A stretch of DNA of 64,000 nucleotides from Paenibacillus solani (GCF_001277345.1 NZ_LIUT01000006.1:145058-209057); one strand, 5' to 3'; shown: positions 26,781 through 36,291, counted from the first letter of the stretch. Numbers and translations: made by a program. Notes: generated by a model not told the origin, from the sequence alone.

Positions 26781-26873
26781 ATTATAGAATCTCCCCTTTA
26801 CTTTGATAGGCTAATGCCTTCACTAATAAAGGCGATTTAAGACCACAAATTACAACCAACAATGAATAAAATA

Positions 26874-26912
26874 TTGACATCCATCTAACAATTCCAGTAT
26901 TTTCCGTTTACA
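26874..26912 (+). promoter_or_regulatory. Candidate PhoP-box hexamers and promoter of the pst operon
   Basis: TTGACA (26874-26879), CTAACA (26885-26890) and TTTACA (26907-26912) fall on an 11-base phase, with one position skipped, like the TTNACA direct repeats bound by PhoP-P in B. subtilis. TTGACA could also be a -35 element. They lie 175-213 bases before the first gene of a phosphate operon. Confidence 0.42.
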
Positions 26913-27086
26913 ATCTGCTCCTATAATTACAATCAAGCAAGGTTACTATACTTTGATGGACAATCGGACGTTTGGGGGGATGAGCAAGATACGCTCTCAT
27001 CAATAGAAAGAATAGTAGAGTTTTTAGCAGCAGGTGAACGCAGACGTATACCAATAGAATGATATAAAGAAGGGTGACAAGAGCCA

Positions 27087-28484
27087 ATGTCGATGAAAAA
27101 GACGTTCGTAGTTTCCATGGTTGCCGCAGTGCTGAGTACTTCTGTCGTTAGCGCAGGATCGGCTGCGCCAGCTGTAAAGCCTGCTGCCACTGCACAGGTG
27201 CAAAACTCCACATTTACCATCAATGGCAGCACCGTTGTGATTCGTTCCCTGGTGAAACAAGGGGAGACGCTTGTATCACTCCGCGATGTGGTTAGCGCCA
27301 CCGGTGCGCAAGCAGAAGTACATAACGGTACTACAACCGTGAAGCTGAATGGACATACCCTCGTCCTGAAGTCCAATTCGAAAGAAATTACCGTGGATGG
27401 CGTGAAGTCCACGTTGAAGCAGCCCGTCACAAACGTGGTTGGCACAAGTTATATCGCCTTAAGGCCTTTGGTAACGGGGCTTGGCGGAACGCTTGCCAGC
27501 CGGGCAGGAGTTCTGGAGATCAGCACAGTACCGTTGCTGGAAGGCGCGGAGAATCCTCGTTTTGCCGGTGAAGGCAAGCTGATCCTCTCCAAGAGCGATG
27601 AGCAAGGCAGAGCGGATTATTTGGTTGATACGGCTAGCGGTAAGTTCGAGCTCCTGCTTACGACAAGCGGCGGGTCCGATCTGGTCGTATCGCCAAGCGG
27701 CGACCAAGCAGCCTATACGGACGCAGAAGGTGCAGTGTACGTACTGGACCTGAAGAACAGAGCATCCCGCCTGATTACAAGCGATGCCAGTATTAAACCG
27801 GAGCTTGTGTGGTCAGCCGACAGCAGCGCCATCTTTTTCCTGCAAGGGGATAAGGGTACGGTAATTGCCAAGCTGAGTCTTACCGACGGTTCCATCACGA
27901 AAATCGTGGAGGACAAGGTGGATTACAAGGAGAATCTGAGTGTTTCCAATGACGGGAAGAAGTTCGTTTACACCGTAACCACGCTGGGCACCGTAACCTC
28001 GGACACAACCAATATCGACGAAGACAACGTAAGCATTGATTACTCTTCCAACCAGACGCAAATCTATTCATATAACAGCGAAGAATCGAAACCTGCGGCT
28101 GTGCAGTTGACTGCATCTTCAGATGACAAAGTTTTTGTGCTCTCAAATGATGGGCAGAAGGCCTTCTATGTCAGCATTCCGTCAACAGATGATAAAGCAG
28201 TACTGCTGTCGGTGGATTCTTCCCAAAAAGCCGCCAAGGTGTTTGCCGATTACGATGTAGAGCAAGCGCTGCTATCTGGCGGGGTTCTGTATGTGCTGGC
28301 AGCTCAGGATGACAGCAGCAGTGTGATCTACTCCATTAGCACAATGACAGGCAAACAAACCAAGCTGTACACGGTACCAGCCGACGTAACTTCCATTACG
28401 GTTGCCGGTTCGCAAATCGCGATTGTGCACGATGGTGTGGTCAAAGTGAATGCAGGCGACAGCTGGAGAGCTGTTACGAAGTAA
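27087..28484 (+). CDS. Secreted stalk-domain protein with propeller-like region
   Basis: The 465-residue protein starts at 27087 (or 27093, MKKTF) after GAAGGGTGA and has a Sec signal peptide cleaved near AGSAAPA. Residues about 45-150 are a copper-amine-oxidase N-terminal-like stalk domain (TLVSLRDVVSATGAQAEV, YIALRPLVTGLGG). The rest looks like TolB-type beta-propeller repeats (SPSGDQAAYTD, LVWSADSSAIFF, VSNDGKKFVYT, LSNDGQKAFYV). It is 53 bases before pstS with no terminator between, so it is apparently co-transcribed with the phosphate transporter. A role in extracellular phosphate capture or wall interaction is inference; the function is unknown. Confidence 0.78.
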   Translation: MSMKKTFVVSMVAAVLSTSVVSAGSAAPAVKPAATAQVQNSTFTINGSTVVIRSLVKQGETLVSLRDVVSATGAQAEVHNGTTTVKLNGHTLVLKSNSKEITVDGVKSTLKQPVTNVVGTSYIALRPLVTGLGGTLASRAGVLEISTVPLLEGAENPRFAGEGKLILSKSDEQGRADYLVDTASGKFELLLTTSGGSDLVVSPSGDQAAYTDAEGAVYVLDLKNRASRLITSDASIKPELVWSADSSAIFFLQGDKGTVIAKLSLTDGSITKIVEDKVDYKENLSVSNDGKKFVYTVTTLGTVTSDTTNIDEDNVSIDYSSNQTQIYSYNSEESKPAAVQLTASSDDKVFVLSNDGQKAFYVSIPSTDDKAVLLSVDSSQKAAKVFADYDVEQALLSGGVLYVLAAQDDSSSVIYSISTMTGKQTKLYTVPADVTSITVAGSQIAIVHDGVVKVNAGDSWRAVTK

Positions 28485-28537
28485 TGTTTTCTCAAACGTA
28501 AACAATGATTTTCTAATAGGAGAGGGGTTTATATACG

Positions 28538-29392
28538 ATGAAAAAATGGATGAAATCTTTGACGGCGATTATGGTGGCCGTATCCCTGGTAGGCGGCGCT
28601 TCGTCAGCTGCGGCAGCGAAGAGCAATTTGAAAGGAAATATTGTCATTAACGGTTCATCTGCACTGCTGCCGCTTACGCTGCAAGCTGCAAGTGAATTCA
28701 AGAAGGAGAATCCGAAGGTGAGAATTTCGGCTTCCGCGGCTGGCTCCATTACAGGTCCGCAGTCGGTACGCAAAGGCATTGCCGATATCGGTGCCGTGGA
28801 TTGGGATGCATCCAAGGACGTGCCGGGATTCAACAAATTCGACGGTCTGGTAGCTAATCCGGTAGCGGTAACGGTATTTGCTGCTGTAGTCAATCCGAAC
28901 GTGGGTGTGAACAGCTTGACGACTGAGCAGCTTCAGGATATCTTCTCCGGCAAAGTGACGAACTGGAAAGAGGTCGGCGGCTCGGATGCCAAAATCGTTG
29001 TCGTTAACCGCAAGTTCGGCTCCGGCACGCGCGTTAACTTCCAACAGAAAGCGCTGGGTGGCAAGGAGTTTATGAACAAAGGCGACAACTACAAGGAAGT
29101 CGGCTCCAGCGGCGATATGAAAACGACAATCGAAACGACGCCAAATGCAATCGGCTATATTGACCTTCCTTACGTAACCAGCAAGATGAAGGCACTGTCC
29201 ATTAATGGTGTGGCACCAACTGAGAAAAACGTGTTGAACGGAAACTACAAGGTATGGGGCATCGGGTATTACATGACCAAAGGCCAACCTACCGGCGCAA
29301 CCAAAGCATTCATCGAATATATCCAAAGCAGTAAATTCCAGAACGGTTCCCTGAAAAAACTGAAATTCATTCCGCTTTCCGCTGTTAAATAA
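28538..29392 (+). CDS. pstS: Phosphate-binding protein PstS
   Basis: The 284-residue secreted protein has a signal peptide ending near ASSAAAAK but no lipobox, which is unusual for Gram-positive PstS; retention may depend on other means. The PBP-like-2 fold carries INGSSALLPL, GSITGPQSVRKGIADIG and the phosphate-contact segment FGSGTRVNFQ. It follows TAGGAGAGG. The pstC, pstA and pstB genes follow. The hairpin downstream probably stabilises the pstS message relative to the rest. Confidence 0.92.
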   Translation: MKKWMKSLTAIMVAVSLVGGASSAAAAKSNLKGNIVINGSSALLPLTLQAASEFKKENPKVRISASAAGSITGPQSVRKGIADIGAVDWDASKDVPGFNKFDGLVANPVAVTVFAAVVNPNVGVNSLTTEQLQDIFSGKVTNWKEVGGSDAKIVVVNRKFGSGTRVNFQQKALGGKEFMNKGDNYKEVGSSGDMKTTIETTPNAIGYIDLPYVTSKMKALSINGVAPTEKNVLNGNYKVWGIGYYMTKGQPTGATKAFIEYIQSSKFQNGSLKKLKFIPLSAVK

Positions 29393-29440
29393 ACGAATTT
29401 CTATCGTATTCACATGTACTGCAATTCATAGGAAAGGGTT

Positions 29441-29473
29441 AGCCAGCTTCAGTGCAAGGACGCCAAGCTGGCT
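29441..29473 (+). promoter_or_regulatory. Intercistronic hairpin between pstS and pstC
   Basis: AGCCAGCTT (29441-29449) pairs perfectly with AAGCTGGCT (29465-29473). It is followed by TCTCTATG rather than a T-run, so it fits an mRNA-stabilising or processing element that raises pstS over pstCAB. Confidence 0.6.
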
Positions 29474-29499
29474 TCTCTATGTGAAAGGAAGAACCCTGT

Positions 29500-30462
29500 A
29501 TGATCGATATGAACCCACCTTCAGACAGCAAGGCTCCGTCAGAATTAGGGCAAAGCTTTGCCAAGGTATCCGGTGCCAAGTTTGATCGGAAAATGCGCCT
29601 CCGCTGGTCTAATAAGCTGTTTCGTATAGTCTGCATTGGCAGCGCGCTGTTTGTTTGTCTGGTCTTGTTATGCATATTGGTCCTTATGCTCCGGACAGGT
29701 ATTCTGACTTTTTCCAACGTATCGCTGGCGGAATTCTTTTTCTCTACTAATTGGGACCCGGAGAATGAGCATTATGGAGCGCTGACCTTTATTCTCGGCA
29801 CGCTGGCGCTGACTAGCCTCACGATGCTGATCTCGATCCCGATCTCGGTTGTGGTGGCCGTATTCCTGGCGGAAATGACCCCGCCATGGCTGCGAAATCT
29901 GCTGCGTCCCGTGCTGGATTTGCTGGTAGGGATTCCTTCCGTAGTATACGGCTTTTTAGGATTGACCTTGCTGATCCCATGGCTTCGAACAATTAGCGGG
30001 CATGATCTGGCTGACGGCCTGCTCGCGGCATCCATCGTTCTGACGATCATGGTGCTTCCGACGATCAGCCGAATCAGCGATGATGCAATCTCAGCTGTGC
30101 CGAACAAATACCGCGATGCAGCCTATGCGCTCGGTGCGAATCGTTTCCAAACTGTAATCCGGGTCGTGCTGCCAGCGGCGAAAAACGGCATCATGTATGC
30201 CGTGATCCTGGGTATGGCACGGGCGATTGGCGAGACCATGGCCGTGGTTATGGTCATTGGCAATACGGCCCAGCTTCCGAACAGTCTGTTTACACCAACA
30301 GCGGTGCTGACCAGTAACATTGTTATGCAAATTTCGAGTGTTGAATTTGATTCCACTTGGAATTACGGCTTGTATATGATGGGCTTTATCCTGCTAGCCA
30401 TCTCCTTATTGATGATTGTAGCGGTAAGGATGCTTCAGAAAAAAGGGGGACGCAATTCATGA
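29500..30462 (+). CDS. pstC: Phosphate ABC transporter permease PstC
   Basis: The 320-residue protein has about six membrane spans. The permease EAA-type loop is at DAAYALGANRFQTVIRVVLPAAKNGI (about residues 206-231). The start follows AAAGGAAG; the next in-frame ATG two codons later is also possible. The stop overlaps the pstA start (ATGA). With PstA it forms the phosphate channel. Confidence 0.9.
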   Translation: MIDMNPPSDSKAPSELGQSFAKVSGAKFDRKMRLRWSNKLFRIVCIGSALFVCLVLLCILVLMLRTGILTFSNVSLAEFFFSTNWDPENEHYGALTFILGTLALTSLTMLISIPISVVVAVFLAEMTPPWLRNLLRPVLDLLVGIPSVVYGFLGLTLLIPWLRTISGHDLADGLLAASIVLTIMVLPTISRISDDAISAVPNKYRDAAYALGANRFQTVIRVVLPAAKNGIMYAVILGMARAIGETMAVVMVIGNTAQLPNSLFTPTAVLTSNIVMQISSVEFDSTWNYGLYMMGFILLAISLLMIVAVRMLQKKGGRNS

Positions 30463-31373
30463 GCATGAGCATGAAGAAGCAGGCAAACCCCGTTCCCGCA
30501 TATGCATTTGGCAAACGCAGAGGGGCCTCCGTCCTTATGGATCGGCTGTTTACTGGGCTGGTATGGGGTGTAGGGATTGTTGTCATTTTATTTATTATCG
30601 GGCTTCTGTTTTTGCTTCTGGAAAAGGGGCTGCCACAGCTGAGCTGGGACTTCCTGTACGGACTGCCAAGCGAGATCGAAGAAGGGGGCGGGATCGGCCC
30701 GGCGCTGTTTAATTCGTTCTATGTGCTGTTCATTTCCCTCTTGATCTCCATTCCGATCGGACTGGCTGCGGGGATCTATTTAGCGGAATTTGCTCCAAAC
30801 AACAAACTGATTGAGATCGTGCGTATTTGCGTGGAAGGATTGTCATCTGTTCCATCCATTATTTTTGGCTTGTTTGGCATTGCGCTGTTCGTGGAATTTT
30901 TTGAGATTGGTCTTACCATTCTGGGTGCGGCCGTCAGTCTTGCATTCCTGAATCTGCCCGTGCTGACAAGGGTAACGGAAGAATCAATTCGGGCGGTTCC
31001 GGTTGAACTACGAAATGCTTCATTTGCACTTGGCTCAACCCACCTGCAGACGATTCGCCGTGTACTGCTGCCGGTAGCTATGAACGGGATCATGACGGGT
31101 ATCTGCCTGACAGCTGGCCGCGCATTCGGGGAGAGTGCCGTGATTATTCTGACAGCCGGAGTATCCACTTCCGGGGAGATGTGGGATTTCAATCTGTTTT
31201 CGCCGGGCGGAACGCTTGCCGTTCATTTGTGGTACGTTCAATCCGAAGCTATCGTCCCTGATGCGCAGGAAATCGCGCAGAAGACAACCGCTGTCCTGAT
31301 CTTCTTTGCTCTGCTCATTAATATCGTATTCCGTGTACCGCTGTGGCTGAATACAAGGAAAAACCAGGCATGA
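30459..31373 (+). CDS. pstA: Phosphate ABC transporter permease PstA
   Basis: I place the start at ATG 30459, overlapping the pstC stop by four bases and preceded by AAAGGGGGAC; an upstream ATG (30357) would read through pstC. The 304 residues contain about six spans and the permease loop ASFALGSTHLQTIRRVLLP at about residues 187-205. The partner permease is PstC and the ATPase PstB follows. Confidence 0.9.
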   Translation: MSMSMKKQANPVPAYAFGKRRGASVLMDRLFTGLVWGVGIVVILFIIGLLFLLLEKGLPQLSWDFLYGLPSEIEEGGGIGPALFNSFYVLFISLLISIPIGLAAGIYLAEFAPNNKLIEIVRICVEGLSSVPSIIFGLFGIALFVEFFEIGLTILGAAVSLAFLNLPVLTRVTEESIRAVPVELRNASFALGSTHLQTIRRVLLPVAMNGIMTGICLTAGRAFGESAVIILTAGVSTSGEMWDFNLFSPGGTLAVHLWYVQSEAIVPDAQEIAQKTTAVLIFFALLINIVFRVPLWLNTRKNQA

Positions 31374-31442
31374 CGGTGATGAATCCAACAGATGCTTATG
31401 CAAACGGACACCATTTACAAAAACGCCGGGAGGGACTCACTT

Positions 31443-32198
31443 ATGCAGCCTTTCATTGACATTAACAAACTGAATTTGTATTACGGCGAATACCATGCGC
31501 TAAAAGACGTATCGATCGAGATCCCGGAGCGTGCGATCACTGCTTTTATCGGCCCGTCCGGGTGTGGTAAATCGACGCTGCTGCGGACCCTAAACAGGAT
31601 GAATGACCGGATACCCGGAACGCGGATCGAAGGTAAAGTGGCCATCGGCGGGACGGATATATACCATGATGAGGTTCATGTCGAATCCCTCCGCCAGAAA
31701 ATCGGAATGGTATTTCAGCAGCCCAATCCCTTTCCGAAATCCATCTATGATAATGTAGCTTTTGGCCCAAAGCAGCATGGTGTTCGCGGCAAAAAGAAGC
31801 TGGATGAAATTGTTGAGCAGAGCCTTCGCTCTGCTGTACTGTGGGATGAAGTGAAGGACGATTTGAAGCGGCCAGCTCTCAGTTTGTCCGGAGGACAACA
31901 GCAGCGCCTTTGCATCGCCCGCGCGCTGGCAGTTGAGCCGGACATCCTGCTGATGGATGAGGCAACCTCGGCTCTTGATCCCATCTCTACCTTCAAGATT
32001 GAAGAATTGACCCATGAGCTCAAGAACCGATACACTATCGTCATGGTCACGCATAACATGCAGCAAGCGGCACGCGTGTCGCAGCAGACGGTGTTTTTTC
32101 TGAACGGTGAGGTTGTTGAATATGCACCTACCCAGCGGCTGTTCGCTAATCCAGCCGATTCGCGTACGCAGGATTATATCAGTGGCCGATTCGGATGA
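31443..32198 (+). CDS. pstB: Phosphate ABC transporter ATPase PstB
   Basis: The start at 31443 follows GGGAGGGAC with standard spacing and gives 251 residues, the usual PstB size; the ATG at 31392 lacks an RBS. Walker [10 protein letters not shown] (about residues 38-46), [11 protein letters not shown]-loop, signature LSGGQQQR, Walker [14 protein letters not shown] and the switch His in [10 protein letters not shown] are all present. It energises phosphate uptake. No phoU gene follows, which is also the case in B. subtilis. Confidence 0.92.
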   Translation: MQPFIDINKLNLYYGEYHALKDVSIEIPERAITAFIGPSGCGKSTLLRTLNRMNDRIPGTRIEGKVAIGGTDIYHDEVHVESLRQKIGMVFQQPNPFPKSIYDNVAFGPKQHGVRGKKKLDEIVEQSLRSAVLWDEVKDDLKRPALSLSGGQQQRLCIARALAVEPDILLMDEATSALDPISTFKIEELTHELKNRYTIVMVTHNMQQAARVSQQTVFFLNGEVVEYAPTQRLFANPADSRTQDYISGRFG

Positions 32199-32223
32199 TA
32201 GAGCCCCTATCAAAATATAATAG

Positions 32224-32257
32224 AAGTCTTTCAGCCATGTTCTGAAGGACTTTTTTT
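32224..32257 (+). terminator. Terminator of the pst operon
   Basis: AAGTCTTTCAG (32224-32234) pairs with CTGAAGGACTT (32242-32252) with one G-T pair, followed by T7. Confidence 0.82.
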
Positions 32258-32604
32258 GTGCCTTTTGTCGCATAACCATTGGATTATTTATGTAATTTTG
32301 ATATAGTTACCCTACCTCTATATCTTGCTTGCCTCGGCTCGGCTCCTCTGTTATTACAGCGATTCTCTGCATTCCGCCATGGTTTTTCGGAAACAAGAAA
32401 TGATCATGCGCGCCTCATATTAGCCAGGTGATGACCCGAAACAGAAGAATAAAATGTTGAATCGGCAAGCTTAACACAAGAGGAAAATGCATCTAACTTC
32501 GAGATGAAACGTAGTATGTGTTATGTCCTTTGTTTTTTCTGGTATTTATGGATGATTGCCCTACCAATTGTCTAGGACGAATCCGTTTTCGCTCTTTGGG
32601 AGCA
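32258..32604. other. Intergenic region without a supported gene
   Basis: About 350 bases with no convincing ORF, RNA or repeat. A TGAAAC at 32505 lacks a matching ECF -10. The promoter of the following three-gene cluster must lie here, but I could not fix its position. Confidence 0.5.
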
Positions 32605-32620
32605 GGGGAGGTGTTAATTC

Positions 32621-33367
32621 TTGAATGGCTCGAAATTCGTGAAATTATTTCTGCTCATGGTGGTTATCGTGATTATGAATATCGTGCTGCTCTCGCCAGG
32701 ACTGCTTGGATTTCAGATCGGCGGAGACAACGCCTTTCAGACCGCGTCGGTCATCACGGTATGGGTAATCAGCATACTAGCCCTCTTTTATGGCAGCTAT
32801 ATATTGTTATTCAAGTCTCCGGCTGTGAGATCGATTCAAACGATTCAGACTCGGGACGATTATATAGAAGCGCTTCATCATTACCGCAATGTGAAAGTGC
32901 TGAAGAAGGATATTGCTCTGGGACTAGATCAATTGGACCGAATTGAGATCAAGAGGGACGCACTGCTGAATGTTCTGGCCCAACGTTTCGAACAAACTGA
33001 GCTCAGTTACAAGAAATTCATAGCGGTCATCGATGAGGTTGAGAAGCTGTTCTATCTGAATATTAGAGGGATTCTGAACAAGCTTGGCGTCTTCGCCGCA
33101 TCCGATTTTGCCCGTATTGCCGATCAGCCCAAGGATTCTCCTTCATCCTTAAGTAAAGTCGCACAGAAAAAGGCAGCTTTATATCAAGAGTATCTAACCT
33201 ATGTGCGGGGTTATCTGGAGGCCAATGAGGAGATTATGCTCAAGCTCGATCAGCTGCTGCTGGAAATCTCGTTACTCGATAGTACCGACTACCGGGAAGT
33301 TGAGGAGATGCCCTGCATGAAGGAAATCGATAGTCTAATCAAGCAAACTAAATTATACAAGCAATAA
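32621..33367 (+). CDS. Two-span membrane protein with coiled coil (XpaC-like position)
   Basis: The 248-residue protein starts at TTG 32621, 7 bases after a strong GGGGAGGTG. Two hydrophobic spans (about residues 8-30 and 43-65) are followed by a long cytoplasmic helical region rich in charged residues. It sits next to a VWA protein and TelA. In Firmicutes the TelA neighbour is often XpaC (5-bromo-4-chloroindolyl phosphate hydrolysis family), which has the same two-span plus helical layout; I regard this as likely but not proven. Overlapping ORF 32518-32946 in another frame has no RBS and is not real. Confidence 0.62.
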   Translation: MNGSKFVKLFLLMVVIVIMNIVLLSPGLLGFQIGGDNAFQTASVITVWVISILALFYGSYILLFKSPAVRSIQTIQTRDDYIEALHHYRNVKVLKKDIALGLDQLDRIEIKRDALLNVLAQRFEQTELSYKKFIAVIDEVEKLFYLNIRGILNKLGVFAASDFARIADQPKDSPSSLSKVAQKKAALYQEYLTYVRGYLEANEEIMLKLDQLLLEISLLDSTDYREVEEMPCMKEIDSLIKQTKLYKQ

Positions 33368-33382
33368 GAGAGGGAGATGAGC

Positions 33383-35074
33383 ATGCGAAGAAGCAAAGGT
33401 AGTGCCTTTGTTGTATTAGTGGCGATTGCAGTGGTTGTGTTTGTTCTTGTCTACGCGGGGATTACTTTGACCTCGAATCTGGGCAAAAGCCAGACCGAGG
33501 TTAATTCGGAAGATGCAGCGAAGAAATTAAACAAAATTTATAAAAATATTACGGTTACGTCGGCGGACCCCGTCAAAGGTCAAGTTGATCTGGACCCGGT
33601 TGCGGTTGCAGATTCCCTGCCGGATATATCCAAATTCCCGATCTCGGTTGAGAATACAACGGACTTATATGTTGAAATCTTCTCCTCGCCCGAGAAAGCA
33701 GGCACGGGCATTGACGGATGGCTGAACGAGGTGGCAGCTGAGTTTAATAAATCGAATCCGAGTGTGAATGGTAAACCGGTATCCGTGAAGATCCGTAATA
33801 TTGCTTCCGGAACCGCAACCGATTACATAACCTCTGGAAAATATGTGCCGGATGCCTTTACGCCTTCCAACGAGCTATGGGGGGAGATGGTCAAGGTATA
33901 TGGCGTCAAAGCCGAGCTTGTGTCCAAGCGTCTGACCGGAAACGTGACAGGAGTCGTAACGAAAAAGGCGAAATATGACGAACTGGTGCAGAAATATGGT
34001 TCCCTGAATGTCAAAACGCTGACGGATGCTATATCGAATAATGAGTTGGCAATGGGTTACACAGATCCTTTTGCAAGTTCGACGGGCTTGAACTTCCTGA
34101 TTACGGCCCTCGAAACATTTGACAGCCATGATCTGCTTAGTGAAAAAGCGGTGCAGGGTTTTGAGAAATTCCAGGCCAATGTTCCCTTCACGGCTTCCAC
34201 TACGATTCAGATGCGCGATGCGGCTAAGTCAGGCATGCTGGACGCCTTCGTTCTGGAATACCAGACTTACGTCAATGCAGCAGATATGAAGAGCGGCTAC
34301 GTCTTTACGCCGTTTGGCGTAAGACATGACAGCCCGCTGTATGCGCTTGGAAAATTGCCGCAGGAGAAGCTGGACATTATCAAACAATTCGCAGCGTTTG
34401 TGGAGCAGGATAAATACCAGAAGTTAGCTGAGAAAAAAGGGTTTAACGGCCTAAATGATTATCAGTCCGAGGTTGGCATGGTGGACAGCAGTCTGCTGCC
34501 GTCCGCACAGAAGCTGTGGAAAGAGAAGAAGGACAGCAATAAGCCGGTTACAGCTGTGTTTGTAGCGGACGTGTCAGGAAGCATGGACGGTGAGCCGTTA
34601 AGCCGTCTCAAAGAATCGCTGCTGACGGGACAGAAATACTTAGGCAGGGAGAACAGCATCGGTTTTGTATCGTATTCCACGGATGTTACGATCCATCTTC
34701 CTATCGGGAAGTACGATTTGAATCAGCAGTCAATGTTTGTCGGAGCGATTAACAGTCTCAACGCCAGCGGGCATACCGCAACCTTTGACGGCATCGTGGT
34801 GGCACTGAAGATGCTTCAGGATGAGATGGATGTAAATCCGGATGTTAAGCCGCTCATATTCGTGCTGAGTGATGGTGAGACGAATGTGGGACATTCCCTT
34901 GATGAGGTCAGGGGATTGATCGAAGCCTATAAGATTCCGGTATATACCATTGGCTATAATGCCGATATCCAGGCGCTCCAAAGCATTTCCAGCATCAATG
35001 AAGCAGCCAGCATTAATGCGGATACCGATGATGTTGTCTACAAAATCGGCCAGCTGCTGAATGTGCAGATGTAG
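33383..35074 (+). CDS. Membrane-anchored VWA protein with solute-binding-like domain
   Basis: The ATG at 33383 has AGAGGGAG at normal spacing; the ATG at 33377 is too close. The 563 residues start with one membrane span (about 7-27), so the rest is outside. Residues about 80-355 resemble a periplasmic binding protein fold (substrate-binding-like segment AGTGIDGWLNEVAAEFNKSN; PSNELWGEMV). Residues about 385-560 form a von Willebrand A domain with an intact MIDAS: DVSGSMDG, a Thr in HTATFDG, and SDGETNVG. VWA domains bind protein partners through a metal ion. The order membrane protein, VWA, TelA suggests a stress-sensing complex; function is not established. Confidence 0.78.
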   Translation: MRRSKGSAFVVLVAIAVVVFVLVYAGITLTSNLGKSQTEVNSEDAAKKLNKIYKNITVTSADPVKGQVDLDPVAVADSLPDISKFPISVENTTDLYVEIFSSPEKAGTGIDGWLNEVAAEFNKSNPSVNGKPVSVKIRNIASGTATDYITSGKYVPDAFTPSNELWGEMVKVYGVKAELVSKRLTGNVTGVVTKKAKYDELVQKYGSLNVKTLTDAISNNELAMGYTDPFASSTGLNFLITALETFDSHDLLSEKAVQGFEKFQANVPFTASTTIQMRDAAKSGMLDAFVLEYQTYVNAADMKSGYVFTPFGVRHDSPLYALGKLPQEKLDIIKQFAAFVEQDKYQKLAEKKGFNGLNDYQSEVGMVDSSLLPSAQKLWKEKKDSNKPVTAVFVADVSGSMDGEPLSRLKESLLTGQKYLGRENSIGFVSYSTDVTIHLPIGKYDLNQQSMFVGAINSLNASGHTATFDGIVVALKMLQDEMDVNPDVKPLIFVLSDGETNVGHSLDEVRGLIEAYKIPVYTIGYNADIQALQSISSINEAASINADTDDVVYKIGQLLNVQM

Positions 35075-35141
35075 CATCATCTTGGGCATTTTTCTATATA
35101 GATACGGTTAATTTCAATAGAATCTGGTAGGAGGGGTTATA

Positions 35142-36281
35142 TTGTCATTTACGATGGAAGTTATTAGTCCTGAAGAGATTAAGACTGCGATTGAGGAGCA
35201 GGTGAAGCCGGAGCCGGAGGAAGTCACACAGCTGAAGGAGCTGGCGGCGAACAATGTGCAGGCGATCATGGAGCTGGATATCGAATCGCTCGAGAAGCGA
35301 AGACAGGTGCTCCAATCCATTGACAATTTTGGCATTAACACGATGAGATCCTCCTCGGAGAAGAATGCGCTCCTGCAGGTGCAGGTGGGAAGATTATCAA
35401 AAACCGGAGACGAGGGCGGTCAAGTCGCCAAAGGGTTAACGGAGCTGCAGCTGCAGCTGAAGGACCTGGATCCAAGCGTTATGGATTTTGCGAAAAGTGG
35501 GCTGCTGGGCATGGTGTTTAACCCGCTGCGCCGATATTTTGCCAAGTTCCAGAAGGCGGATGCCGTCATTTCGGATATCATTGTTTCTTTGGATAAGGGA
35601 AAAACCGTATTAAGAAACGACAACACGACGCTGGAGATTGAGCAGCAAGCCCTCCGTGAGCTCACCAAAAAGTTGCAAAAAGAAATACAGCTAGGTATGC
35701 TGATGGACTCCGAAATCGAGTCCCAGGTTGAAGCCGCCAAAATCCGTCAGGAGTCGGAGGACAAAGTCCGGTTTATTACCGAAGAGGTGCTGTTTCCGCT
35801 GCGTCAGCGGGTGATGGATCTGCAGCAGATGCTGGTCGTGAACCAGCAGGGAATCATGGCGATTGAAGTGGTCATCCGGAACAACAAGGAGCTGATTCGC
35901 GGTGTGGATCGGGCGAGAAACGTAACCGTCACAGCGCTGAAAATCTCGGTTACGGTGGCCAGTGCTCTCTACAACCAGAAGATTGTCCTGAAGAAAATTG
36001 AGCTGCTGAATGAAACCACGAACAATCTGATCAGTGCTACCTCCAAAATGCTGAAGGATCAAGGAGCAGCTATTCACAAGCAGGCGCTGGAAACGAGCAT
36101 TTCTGTCGACACTATGAAGCAAGCGTTCACGGATGTGCTGTCCGCTCTGGATTCCATCAGCACCTACAAGCAGGAGGCACTTCCGCGGATGCGTGAGACG
36201 ATTAATCAGTTCAGTGAGCTGGCGGTAACGGGTGAGGAGCAGATTCAGCGCCTGGAGCGCGGGCAGAAGCTGGGACTGTAA
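35142..36281 (+). CDS. TelA/KlaA toxic-anion-resistance family protein
   Basis: The start is TTG 35142, 5 bases after GGAGGGG; the ATG at 35154 would be too far. The 379-residue, highly helical cytoplasmic protein matches TelA (B. subtilis YaaN/YceH): KRRQVLQSIDNFG early, NPLRRYFAKFQKADAVIS in the middle, and ALKISVTVASALYNQKIVLK near residue 270. TelA proteins are linked to tellurite and antibiotic tolerance, but their mechanism is unknown. It is the third gene of a cluster with a membrane protein and a VWA protein, closed by a terminator. Confidence 0.85.
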   Translation: MSFTMEVISPEEIKTAIEEQVKPEPEEVTQLKELAANNVQAIMELDIESLEKRRQVLQSIDNFGINTMRSSSEKNALLQVQVGRLSKTGDEGGQVAKGLTELQLQLKDLDPSVMDFAKSGLLGMVFNPLRRYFAKFQKADAVISDIIVSLDKGKTVLRNDNTTLEIEQQALRELTKKLQKEIQLGMLMDSEIESQVEAAKIRQESEDKVRFITEEVLFPLRQRVMDLQQMLVVNQQGIMAIEVVIRNNKELIRGVDRARNVTVTALKISVTVASALYNQKIVLKKIELLNETTNNLISATSKMLKDQGAAIHKQALETSISVDTMKQAFTDVLSALDSISTYKQEALPRMRETINQFSELAVTGEEQIQRLERGQKLGL

Positions 36282-36291
36282 GAGAAGAGAT

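Noticed and set aside
32505-32530. ECF promoter before the VWA/TelA cluster
   Set aside because: TGAAAC is present, but no CGTA/CGTC-like -10 lies at 16-17 bases.
32518-32946. ORF overlapping the two-span membrane protein gene
   Set aside because: It lacks an RBS and loses against the overlapping frame, which has a strong RBS, membrane spans and co-linear neighbours.
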